Shown: positions 12,569 to 24,000 of the stretch, one piece after another
Position numbering within the stretch: position 1 is the stretch's first letter
Layout of the letters: every line of letters begins with the position of its first letter
From: Eupeodes corollae
Taxonomy: Eukaryota; Arthropoda; Insecta; Diptera; Syrphidae
Assembly (NCBI RefSeq): GCF_945859685.1
Contig: NC_079148.1
Coordinates: 34,049,946-34,113,945, forward strand
Direction: 5' to 3'
Length of the DNA stretch: 64,000 bases
Program-made: the position numbers and the translations under genes
Notes under the pieces: generated by a model
What the model saw: only the letters and a program-made list of their open reading frames with translations
The model's database searches: none
What the model was told of the DNA's origin: nothing

Positions 12569-13017
12569 TTTTTTTAAATATTAAATCTGATTTACTACAC
12601 ATTTCCTTGTCAAACGTAAACTTTTTAGTGTTAAACATAATCGAATTAAAATCTTGGCATCAATCTTGGATGACATGAAGATTGGTATCATCCAAATTCG
12701 ACGATTTTATTTGTTGACGTCTTAAGATCATTTTATATGAAAATAAAGTTTATTTTGTTGCTGCTTGAATTTTTTAAATTATGTAAAAAAAAAAAACAAG
12801 TAGTGGCTTACAAAACACCGAGAATGAGTTTTTGTAAGTGACGTAAAAGTGACAGCCTAGGATTTACCTGCATATCCTCTAGACAGATATGATATTTTTG
12901 CCAGATCTTGTATAGACATACCGTCAATATTAAAGCGTGAACGTTGTCCAAAACAAAAACTATCATTAACACATATTGTTGAATGGTGTACTTAACTTGT
13001 GGTACAAAAAACGTTTG
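12569..13017. other. Unassigned AT-rich spacer
   Basis: Nothing recognisable between two repeat copies; the - strand frame reaching in from 13083 is not supported by any motif. Confidence 0.5.
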
Positions 13018-13624
13018 ACTGCGACCCACATTCATAACTTCCCATTCCTTCTGTAAGTTTGTCTTGCTCAAAACAAACAACATTTTGTGTAAGAATGTAA
13101 TTTGAAGTCAAACTGTTTTTGTTAACAAGATCTTTAGTCTTAAACAATTTTTACCAATATTACTCCATTTCTTGACATTTTGTATTTCTTATTTAAACAA
13201 ATACAGGTATTTTTCTTTGAGAAATATATAACATTAACAATAAAATTAAGCACATAATTAATTCATTTTGAAGTCAATGCCTTCATTAATTCACAAGTTA
13301 TCGAGAATCGAACATCAATTTTTACCAATTTTGCGTACTTTTCCTTGGAGATTTTAAATTTTATCATAAAAACGAGTGTTGTATTTTATAAAATTTATGA
13401 AATTAATTTAAACCCAATTTTTTTAAGTTTTAAAAAGATATTAAAGCGTAAAATCAATTTTTACTAACTTTTAGTAATATTTTTACGAACGTACATACAC
13501 ACGCACGTACAGACATCGCTGCAAAAATCTTTTATTTAGATTCTAGGGACCTTTAAACGTTGAGAAATATAAAAACTTTCAATTCGACAAATCAGACATA
13601 TTTAATAACTTCCTATTTAAAGTT
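13018..13624 (-). repeat. Old, diverged and internally deleted copy of the 172-bp-unit repeat
   Basis: It begins with GCGACCCACATTCATAACTT (the right-end module in reverse orientation) and shows one or two decayed AT-rich units. It then jumps to ACGAACGTACATACACACG, GATTCTAGGGACC and the end AATAACTTCCTATTT. The order and orientation match the family, but divergence is clearly higher than in the other copies, so this is an older insertion. Confidence 0.65.
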
Positions 13625-15030
13625 AAAAATCCTTAAATCCAAATTCAATTCCACACTGAAATATTTATAAGAATTCTTTTCATTGAATCTGAAAATTTAA
13701 CAAGCTTTTTTGTAAATTAGCTCTTACTTGAGCTGTTAAATAACTTCACAAATTAAAGAGAATTTAAAATCAAGCGACAAAATGTGGATTAAAGAAAATG
13801 CGTGTTGAATGTGCGGAACTATCGTGTGGAATGGTTTTATTTCATTTCATTTTCTTTTCCTTTTTCTTCTTAATTTTAAATAAAATATGGCCGGATGGGC
13901 GGGAAGTTTGAAATTTATACAAATACAGTTTACAATTCATACAATTCAGTTCACAATAGTGCAATTTTTTTAACTGATATAAATGTGTTTTAATTTAAAG
14001 TTAAATTCAATATTTAAGACTTTAAATTCATTTTATGAAGTTTCGTACTAATGAAACAGAATCAATGAAATCTTTCTTTTACATAATTTGATAGTAGAAT
14101 CATAAATTTGAAATCAATAGAGAAACGCCGAAAACTAAAAAAAATAAATTTACAACAATTGGCGCCATTTGAGCATTTTAGGATGTTATTTCTCATATAA
14201 TTGTTACTTTCAGTCTATTAAGTTGCCACAAAACGTTGGTCTAAAATTGGTAGCAGTAATAGAACAGAAAAATGTTCCCGTTTTCCCCTTAAACAGAGAG
14301 TTAATCAACACACAGCTGCTGCCTAATTATAATTATTATAATTAACATAGTACACATTATTTAACCCATGTATGTACATCAGGGAACGATAACATGCATG
14401 ACAACATCAGACACTTTGAAAATATAATATAACTTATATTCCAATTAACGCTAACATTTACCCTTTTTCTCTCTTTTTGACTTTCGTTTTAGAACTTTTC
14501 AGCTGTAACACAAAATTGTATCACCCCAATCATGATTGGTCCTTGGAAAACTTGAAACAAAAAGCTATACAATTTTAAAGAACAAAAAAACTGATGTTTT
14601 CAACAACTAAACGAATGGATTCATACATCAACAACAAAAACATTGACAATTCAATGATGTACTTCATCCCTCGAATCGCTATCATCAGTGAACGTTGCTT
14701 TAATATAAAAACCGCATTACGCCCAATGAGAAAGTTACTTGTCAATTTTCCGGCCAAGAACTATACATGAAAAAACTTTATAAAAATCTCAAAATATTTT
14801 TGAATCTCCAAAAGAATATCATCGCAAACTCTTACAGTCAAAGATAGACTCAAAGGATAAACTACATAAACGCACTCTAGAAATTCGACAAAAAGCTTAA
14901 ATAAGGATAATTGAATAGAGTCTCGTGGAAAAAAGCATTGATCGCTATTAACACTACGCCACCGCGCCGATAAGGATATTTTTAAGTTTTATCAAACTCA
15001 AAATCATAGAAGGAAACTCGCAGTCCAGCA
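13625..15030. other. Region upstream of AdoR; probable 5' UTR and promoter side, not resolved
   Basis: No coding exon is visible. The 3' part, roughly 14700-15030, is less repetitive and precedes the AdoR ATG, so it probably holds the 5' leader or the boundary of an upstream leader intron. I cannot place a transcription start. Confidence 0.4.
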
Positions 15031-18000
15031 ATGTCCGATATTCGATTTGATACCTTTGCAAACGATTACCATACAAATATTTCAGCAAACCTCCTGAGTC
15101 TACCCTTCGTCCATCCATCGCCTCGTTCCTATATTCTCGATGATGGTGATGAGGAAGATTTTTCCACCCCACTCAACATTCCATATGTAGTTTTTGAAAT
15201 TCTCGTTGCCATTTTTGCCATTGTTGGCAATCTGATGGTGATTATTGTCTTCCATCGCGAACGGAAGTTGCGTAGACGTACGAACTACTACATTGTTTCG
15301 CTGGCCATTGCCGACTTCCTGGTTGGATTGTTGGGTGTGCCGTTCGCGGTTTTGGCCTCAGTGGGACTGCCAAGGAATTTACACGCCTGCCTGTTTACCG
15401 TATCACTGTTGGTTGTGCTGTGCACGATATCGATCTTTTGTTTGGTAGCTGTATCTGTGGACAGATATTGGGCCATATTGTATCCGATGGCATATTCGAG
15501 GAATGTCAGGACGAAGACAGCAATTGGTGAGTGTGGTGTCTCTTTGTTTTCAATTTACAGTGAGAGAGGCTTTTTGTGTGTTTTTACATTTTGTTCATTT
15601 TTATTTGTTTGCTAGACGAAGGTTTTTTGACAATAAAGGACATGGGTTTGAGGATATAGCATTCGGATGCCTATTTCAGTCTTTTCAATGAACAGGAAAA
15701 TTAATGTTTTTTTATTATGTACATAAAGATATATGTACGTAATTCATTTGAATACTAAAGTGGTTTTTCCTTGGTACTATAGTTAAAAAACGTTATTACA
15801 TATTGCACATTTTAGTGTATTATTATTATTTACATTCTTCTTTGTTCCCAGAATTTGAATTTTATTTTACATCTTTTTTATATTTTCAACATAAATACTT
15901 TTATCTAAAATAGGAAAATGATTTTAGGCTTAAAAATGCTCCAATGGTTTTTTTTGTAAATTTTCAACATGAGCGGAAGTTTCGGTTTTTCATTTTTCGC
16001 ATTTAATTTTTAGATATAGAGAATAAAATGTAAACGAAAAAAAATAAATAATAAAAATAAAATAAATCAAACAAAATAGCTTTAAAACAATTTGGTTTTC
16101 TATCAAAAGCCCATTTTTATCGACATCGATAGTATTACTCAATTCACCATTAACGAAGCTTATGATAATGGAATGCGTTTAGACCTCATGCAGAGAAAAA
16201 GAAAAAAAACATTATTTCATTAATAAAATCAATTTTCGCCCCGAGCATAGTTGGAATCAGAGTTAAGTGTAGAAATGTATATAAACATATGTAATTTATT
16301 TAGTTTCTTGTTTTAATTTATTACACATATTTATTAAGTTTAGTTTGAATTTGAATTAATGAGTCGATGCATTTTATTTGGCTTAATATGCCAATCTACT
16401 TTATAAAAAAATAAATGTATAATTACGAGTACGAGTAGGAAACACAAATGACAAACCGGCTACAATTCTATTGAATTCATTTCAAGAAATAAGTAAATGA
16501 AATTAATCCAAGCAAATGATTAAAATGTGTATGCTATGTTTTAAATGGATATTTTAGAACTAACAAAAATGTACACTTGTTTTGTTTTGTTAACTTCCCA
16601 TAGGAAGTTATTGTAATGGGTCCGATTTGTCAAATTGAAAATTTTGACATTTCTCGACGTTTCAAGGTCCCTAGAGTCGAAATAAAAGATTTTTAGAAAG
16701 ATGTCTGTGCGTGCGTGTGTACGTACGTTCGTACGTCCGTACGTCCGTACGTCCGTACGTCCGTACGTCCGTACGTCTGTACGTCCGTACGTCCGTACGT
16801 TCGCGACGTTTTTTTCGTCGTCCATAGCTCAAGAACCAGAAGAGATATCAACTTCAAATAAATTTTGTTATACAGATAATAAGGCAGAAAGATGCAGAAA
16901 GGGCTCTCAAGAAAATTGTGTGGGTGGTTTTTTTACCATAGCAGTTTAAAAAAAAGGTGAAAATTTTGGTTAACCCTAAATATCTTACGAACCAAAAACG
17001 CTAGAGACTTGAATTTAATTTTATATAATAAACTGTAACGTGATCTCAAAGAAATATATTTTTTGAAAAAAATCTATCTAACGGTTTTTTTTCTAAATCA
17101 AAAAAACTGAAAAAAAAAATTTGTCACCTCCTAAATTTAACGACTAACATATGATTTCATCTCCAAAACAATTTTGAGCAACGGAGAATAATGTTTTTGA
17201 AATCTGATAAAATTTTGAGAAAAATCGAATTGACATTTTTTTTTATAAAAAATAAAAATCTAAAAAAAAACATTACTCAAAGTTCGTAAAAATTAAATAT
17301 CGATTCAAATATCTTTTCAAAAACTTAAAATTTAGGCTTCTTACTAATTTTTTCTTTCAAAAAATATTGTTGTCAACATTTAGTTAAATTTTGAAAAAAT
17401 CGAATTGATAGTTTTTGTACAAAAAATTTAACAAAAGTTGTTAAAAATTTCATTTTCGACTCAAATATCTTTTCAAAACTTTGAGATATTGGCTTAAATT
17501 TACTTGTATCTTTCAAAAAATATTGTTGTCAACATTCAGTAAAATTTTGAACAAAATCGAATAGACATTTTTTTTATAAAAAATTAAAAACCGAACAAAA
17601 ATTAACAAAAGTTGGTAAAAATTGAATATGGATTCAAATATCTTTTCAAAAACTTGAAAGTTAGACTTCAAACTTATTTTATCTTATAAGAAATATTGTT
17701 TTAAGCATTCTGAAAGATGTTGAGAAAAATCGAATAGACAGTTTTTTTTACAAAAAAAAAATGTATAAAAGTTCGTAAAAATTGATTTTCGACTCAAATA
17801 TCTTCTCGAAAATTGTAGATATTGTCTTTTAACTACTTTTGTCTTTCAAAAACTATTGTTGTTAACATTTAGTAAAATTTTGAAAAAAATTGAATTGATA
17901 GTTTTTGTACAAAAAATTAAATACCTAAAAAAATTTAAAAAAAGTTGGTAAAAATTGATTTTCGACTCAAATATCTTTTCAAAACTATAAAATATTGGCT

Positions 18001-21000
18001 TCAAACTAATTTTATCTTATAAGAAATATTGTTTTCAACATTCGATAGAATTTTGAAGAAAATCGAATTGACGGTTTTTTTACAAAAAATAAAACTCTAA
18101 AAAAAACAATACTAAAACTGTAAAAATTTAATTTCGACTCAAATAGCTTTTCAAAAATTAAAAATATTGGCTTCAAACTTATTTTATTTTACAGAAAATA
18201 TTGTTTTCGATATTCAGTGATTTTTATATAAAAATCCAACAGTCCGTTTTTTCATAAAAAATAAAATCTACAAAAAATAGTGCGCAAATTTGGTAAAAAT
18301 ACATATAGACAAACTTTTAAGCAAGACAAATCGACAGACGGGATGGGAAGTTATCAGTGTGGGTCGCATCCCAGCCTCTTTTTTTGTTTGGTTTTAATTA
18401 AAAAATGCAATACGGGCTTTTGGGTTGTGAACCTCTGATGCAGAATCGAAAATGTATCTTCTCTTCCTGGTCTTAGCCCAAATTCGTTTTTTTTTATTTA
18501 TTTTTTAGTATTTTGTAAAGGACATTCCATAAAAGACTAATCGATTTTAAAATTGAATGAAGCAAATTGTGTATGAGATATCAAATCTTTATTCGAGAGT
18601 TCTATCAATGAAATTATGTGTCAAATTCAACATAGTTTAAATGGCCGTTTGAAATTTTCAAACGGTCATTTTCAAGACAAATTTACACTATTGGTCTCCA
18701 CCCGATACCCTGCCTAGTTATACTTCCCATAGGAAGTTATTGTAATGGGTCCGATTTGTCAAATTGAAAATTTTGATATTTCTCGACGTTTCAAGGTCCC
18801 TACAGTCGAAATAAAAGATTTTTAGGAAGATGTCTGTGCGTGCGTGTGTACGTACGTTCGTATGTCCGTACGTTCGCGACGTTTTTTCGTTGACCATAGC
18901 TCAAGAACCAGAAGAGATATAGATTTAAAATAAATTTTGTTATACAGATAATAAGGCAGAAAGATGCAGAAAGGACTCTCAAGATAATTGCGTGGGTGGT
19001 TTTTTTACCATAGCAGTTTGGGAAAAAGGTAAACATTTTGGTAAACCCTAAATATCTTACGAACCAAAAACGCTAGAGACTTGAATTAAATTTTATATAA
19101 TAGATTGTAACGTGATACCAAACAGGTATATTTTTTGAAAAAAATCAATATAACGGGTTTTTTTTAAATCAATAAAACTGAAAAAAAAAATTTGTCACCT
19201 CCAAAATTTTACGACAGAAATATGATTTTATCTCTAAAACAATTTTGTGCAACGAAGAATAATGTTTTTGACATCTGATAAAATTTTGAGAAAAATCGAA
19301 TTGGCAGTTTTTTTATAAAAAATAAAAATCTAAAAAAAACATTACTCAAAGTTGGTAAAAATTGAATATCGATTCGAATATTTTTTCAAAAACTTGAAAT
19401 TTAGGCTTCAAACTTATTTTATCTTATAAAAAATATTGTTTTTAACATTTTGAAAAATATTGAGAAAAATCGAATTGACAGTTTTCTTACAAGAAATTAA
19501 AAAACCGAAAAAAAATTAACAAGAGATGGTAAAAAATGATTTTCGACTCAAATACCTTTTCAAAAATTTGAGATAATAGCTTCTAACTAATTTTTGAGAT
19601 AATAGCTTCTAACTAATTTTTACTCATAAGAAATATTGTTTTCAACATTAGGACACATTTTGAGAAAAATCAAAAAATAAAACTCTAAAAAAAACAATAC
19701 TAAAACTTGGTAAAAATTTACTTTCGACTCAAATAACTTTTCAAAAATTAAAAATATTGGCTTCAAACTTATTTTCTTTCACAGAAAATATTGTTTTCGA
19801 TATTCAGTAATTTTTATATACAAATCCAACAGTCCGTTTTTCATAAAAAATAAAATCTACCAAAAAAAGTACGCAAATTTGGTAAAAATTAATACGAGTA
19901 CATATAGACAAACTTTTAAGCAAAACAAATCGACAGACAGGATGGTAAGTTATAAGTGTGGGTCGCATCCCAGCCTCTTATTAATTTTTGTTTGAACAGA
20001 CGTGTTCTTAGTTCAATAGAATTTGAACTTCTTGAAAGATTTTTATGAAATTTTACAGACATGTAGACACGTTATTGTTTTTAGAAAGAAATGAGGGAAA
20101 ACCGAAAGAATGTTCCATTTTTCTCTACTACATTTTATTTTCATATTATTATATAATATATAATTTTATTCTATGATAAAATTTGCAACTTAAGTACAGT
20201 GACCTAGACTCTAGAAGCTTATGCAATACATCCTCGCTCGTATCCTTACGGGAAAATTTTCTTGTTTAATGAAGGCGGTAGTTTTTGTTTCTAATTTCTT
20301 GGGCCTCCTCGGGCATTGGCATTATTGCTGTTTGTATAATCTCTGCTAAATGCATTAATATCTTATGGACCGTTGAAGGCATGTAGTACCACGTGTACAT
20401 TTCAACTGCCAACTTCGCAGTTTCTATCGCATATGCTTTAAATTTCTCGGAGTCAATTGATATAATTAGAAGTCGTCGAATCAGGTTTTCATTAACTTGA
20501 GTTATTTCGGCTGTCAAATGGGGACTTGGAAAAAATACTCTGGATGTATTTCCAGTATTACTGGAACCGTAGCCCTGCTTAACGAAATCAACTTTGTATA
20601 AGTTCTTTTGCTTTTTCTTTTATTGGGAGAGTAGTCTTCGTAGTCCTCCAGCTCTGGAATTCCAGGTTAAATCCTAGGTGAAGAATAAACTTTATACATT
20701 TTATCCTCGCATAGAGTGGAGAAATGCCCAACTGAAGTGCTTCTTCTTTGCAAAACATTGTTTCAAGTTTTGATAGATCATTCATCTCCGATGGACGAGC
20801 ACCACAAATTAAGCAGTTGCTTGATGAAACATGCTGCGCTACTTTTCCGTCCAGCATTGTACCATCCCAATAAGGATCGTCTAACAGGATCATGTTAGAC
20901 GATCCTTATTGGGATGGTTCTATTGTCGTGCTGTAGGATTGTTGGTCGCAAGTTATTTATCTCATTCTGAACAGGCCCTTTTTCCAATCTTATCAACTCA

Positions 21001-24000
21001 GTGGCTTCTTTTAGGAATTGAAACCTTATAGGTCTACAGTATCGAGTAGAGGAGGGTGGGGGGTTGACCCATATTACACCTGTTAGATTTGCGAATAGAG
21101 TACTTTTCAATGGCACCATTGAGGTCATAAATAAATTTGAGTCACTTCTTGATTCATTGTCGTCATAAAATGTCTGAAAGAACTCATTCTATCTAGTTCT
21201 ATCTAGTATCTAGTTCCACATCTTGTTTGGTTTTTAAAATTCTCTCTGCGGTGTTTTCGACCAAACTTTGTAAAAGAATATCGGCAGAAAATTCTGTAAT
21301 GTTTACATCACTTTTACCTTCTGGGATTTTCTTATAGCTGCAAAAAATATTATGGCCAACCTTTTTTGTATCAATTTAGCCTGTGTTAAAATTGATAGCG
21401 CAAGATCGGCACTTAAACTATCAGCTTGATTTATTGGCTGATAAGAGGAAGCAGCAGCATTAATCAGTTCCTGCGAATGGGAATCTTGAAGAGCGCAAAC
21501 ATTGCTTCTTCTACTTTTTCCACAGCACTGATCAAAATACTTTGTAAGTCTTCCATGTCTCCGAAACTGGTACTCACAATCAGTCTGATTATCGGGTAAA
21601 GTGAATATAAATTCATTCTTCATCCACTCTAAGAACTTGTATTTGAATTTATTCCTATTAAAATTAACAGTTTTCAACTTTTGTTTATAGTGAGGCAAAA
21701 CACGCTTTTTTATTGAATCACAAATTGAAGGTAGATAATCATTAAATTCCAAACAATAATTCTCGCTTATAAAAGCTTATAGTATTGATCCATTACTTAA
21801 TAACACCTCACACAGATCAGCACATTTTATTTGAATTGTCTCCATAATAAGAATACTAATGTTCATACTCTTTAAGAACAAGTCTGACCGATTAATTATA
21901 TAGATTAACCAAGACATTACGAAAGGTGTTGAATATAACCATAACTACATAAACTTTTTTCTTCATTGCTTTCCGAACATTGACCTTGAAAGTCCACCAC
22001 AAATTCTTACTTTCTTTGTAATAGATCACCAAATTGTTGGTGGGACATTAAAAACTTTCAATGTTTATATAACAGTGAGAAAGCAGTGCAGACTGCAATT
22101 TAATTTTTGAAGAGAGGAGTGACTTTTCAAAAGATATTATAAATACTTATAGTCATTTCTCAGAAAATTAAAAAAAATAAAGCTAAATTGTAATTTTCCT
22201 AACAATTTCAGTTTTTTGCTTGTTTTCTAAGTCCGATTTACAGGATTCAGTTTTGTTTTAAGTTAACTTCAACCACCTTTATTTCTCCGTGGCTTTGCTT
22301 GATGGCAGAAATTTAAAAGGTCGAAGTTTCGATGACTTTGGCTCATAAATCACGCTGAATTTTACTGATGTCATTAATTATTTTGCCTTTGAAGGACGCA
22401 GTAGTTTGTAACTTATTCACATATACCTGCGACTTAAGAAAGCCAATTCACTTCCAATTCAGGTCACAAGAAGTTGGTGATCGTCGACCTATGCCATTCA
22501 AGTGATGGACTGGCCAGTACGGACCGATGACGTCCCTAGCTTAAAATCCACACCAAACAGTAACTTCATTTGCATTCGTGGATTGGTGTCTAAACATATC
22601 CGGAAAATTTACTTATTCACGTACCCGCATTTATACAATATAGAACTTATCGCTAAAGATGATTTTTCGACCAAAATAAGGATCAACTTTCAAAACCTAG
22701 TCTCAGTTAGCTCCTGGCTCAGCTGAATTGTTGTTGTTCTTGTGAGCGTCCGTATCGTTGCTACTAGATAACAACCATTGTAATAATAAAGATTTATCAT
22801 TTTTACGTGCTTATTGACACTTTAGCATGCCATGATTATTCGTCTTTAGTGATTAGTGGTTGATTAATGTAGGGTCTGCCACCTAACGTTTTTTTCAATG
22901 AGTAGCTCCGTGCGTTCAACAAGTGCTATTTTGTGAATGGTAACACTTAGCTCATGTCTGATTCTACAGATAATTAGTTTTATCCTTGCGCTGAACGACT
23001 GTGCTTGTGTAAACGCTTGAACAACGCTGTTAAATATTGCCTGCGATCGACTTAGAGAAGATGCCGATTTTGCCAAAAAAAATCATCTTTTTAGATGAAG
23101 GTCATTTTGATCTTGGCGGGTATGTAAGCAAACAAAATTGTCGCATTGAGACATAGAAAACCCGCACGCATACATTTAAAAGCCGATACACGCAAAACGA
23201 GTCAAATTACAAACATATTTTACTGTTCATTGACTTTTATTACCAATATTTGGAGCTGTAGTCACAAGTGTTACTTCAAAATAATGCAAAATCTCTTTTG
23301 CTTGAAAGATTGCTAAAAAAAATTGAAAATATTAAAATAAATCGTATTAAACCATTAAAGATAATAATTCAAACTAAGGAGATTTTGAAAAAAAAAGTAA
23401 GCGAAATAATTTGTTAACAAAAACGTTTGACAATTTTTTTTTTAAATGGTCCTTATTTTTCTGCTATAAGATTAAAATGAAAAATATTATACTTTATTAT
23501 TTGATTCAGGCTGTCCAAACGTATCATTCAATTTAAATTTACGTAACTTGACTTGTGTATTTCATTAGCGCAAAGTGTCATTTTATGGCAGCCCTCACAC
23601 GCCATGCCATTAGCATGACATATGATGCTGAAACAGGATTACATGGGTTTTCAAACGTCAAATCTTAGCAAAAGATATGCATATGCATATTATGCTTGGT
23701 TTAATTGTTTCTATGCTAAAGACATCCTATAACATTTCTATAAATAAAATACTCCTATTTATGTACACATATAGAGCTTTCTATAAATGAATCCATAAAA
23801 GTATTCCCAAGCTATTAAACATGACGTCGTTGTTAAAGCAAGAAATAAACCACATATAGTTAAAGGCATATTGTCGATGTCGTTTGTCGGTCCTTAACTT
23901 AAAGTAATTAGTTTCTATTCACATCGGAGACTACGTCAAATAGCCAAGCCTCCTTGTTTCTAAGAAACATATATGTACTGTTACAGCATTAACTAACTCG

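Noticed and set aside
16701..16949. Arg/Tyr/Val-rich repeat open frame (VRPYVRTS units)
   Set aside because: Produced by the CGTACGTC minisatellite; the same frame appears and breaks in other repeat copies.
17200..18240. Regularly spaced repeats that could suggest a CRISPR array
   Set aside because: Eukaryotic AT-rich imperfect units of ~172 bp without unique spacers; this is a tandem repeat inside a mobile element.
16594..19977. Helitron assignment for the 172-bp-unit repeat
   Set aside because: Hairpin-like ends exist but there is no consistent CTRR terminus or A/T insertion site in the copies compared.
22069..22090. ACAGTGAG-like word as a Transib terminal heptamer
   Set aside because: No matching inverted partner on the other side and no target duplication could be identified.
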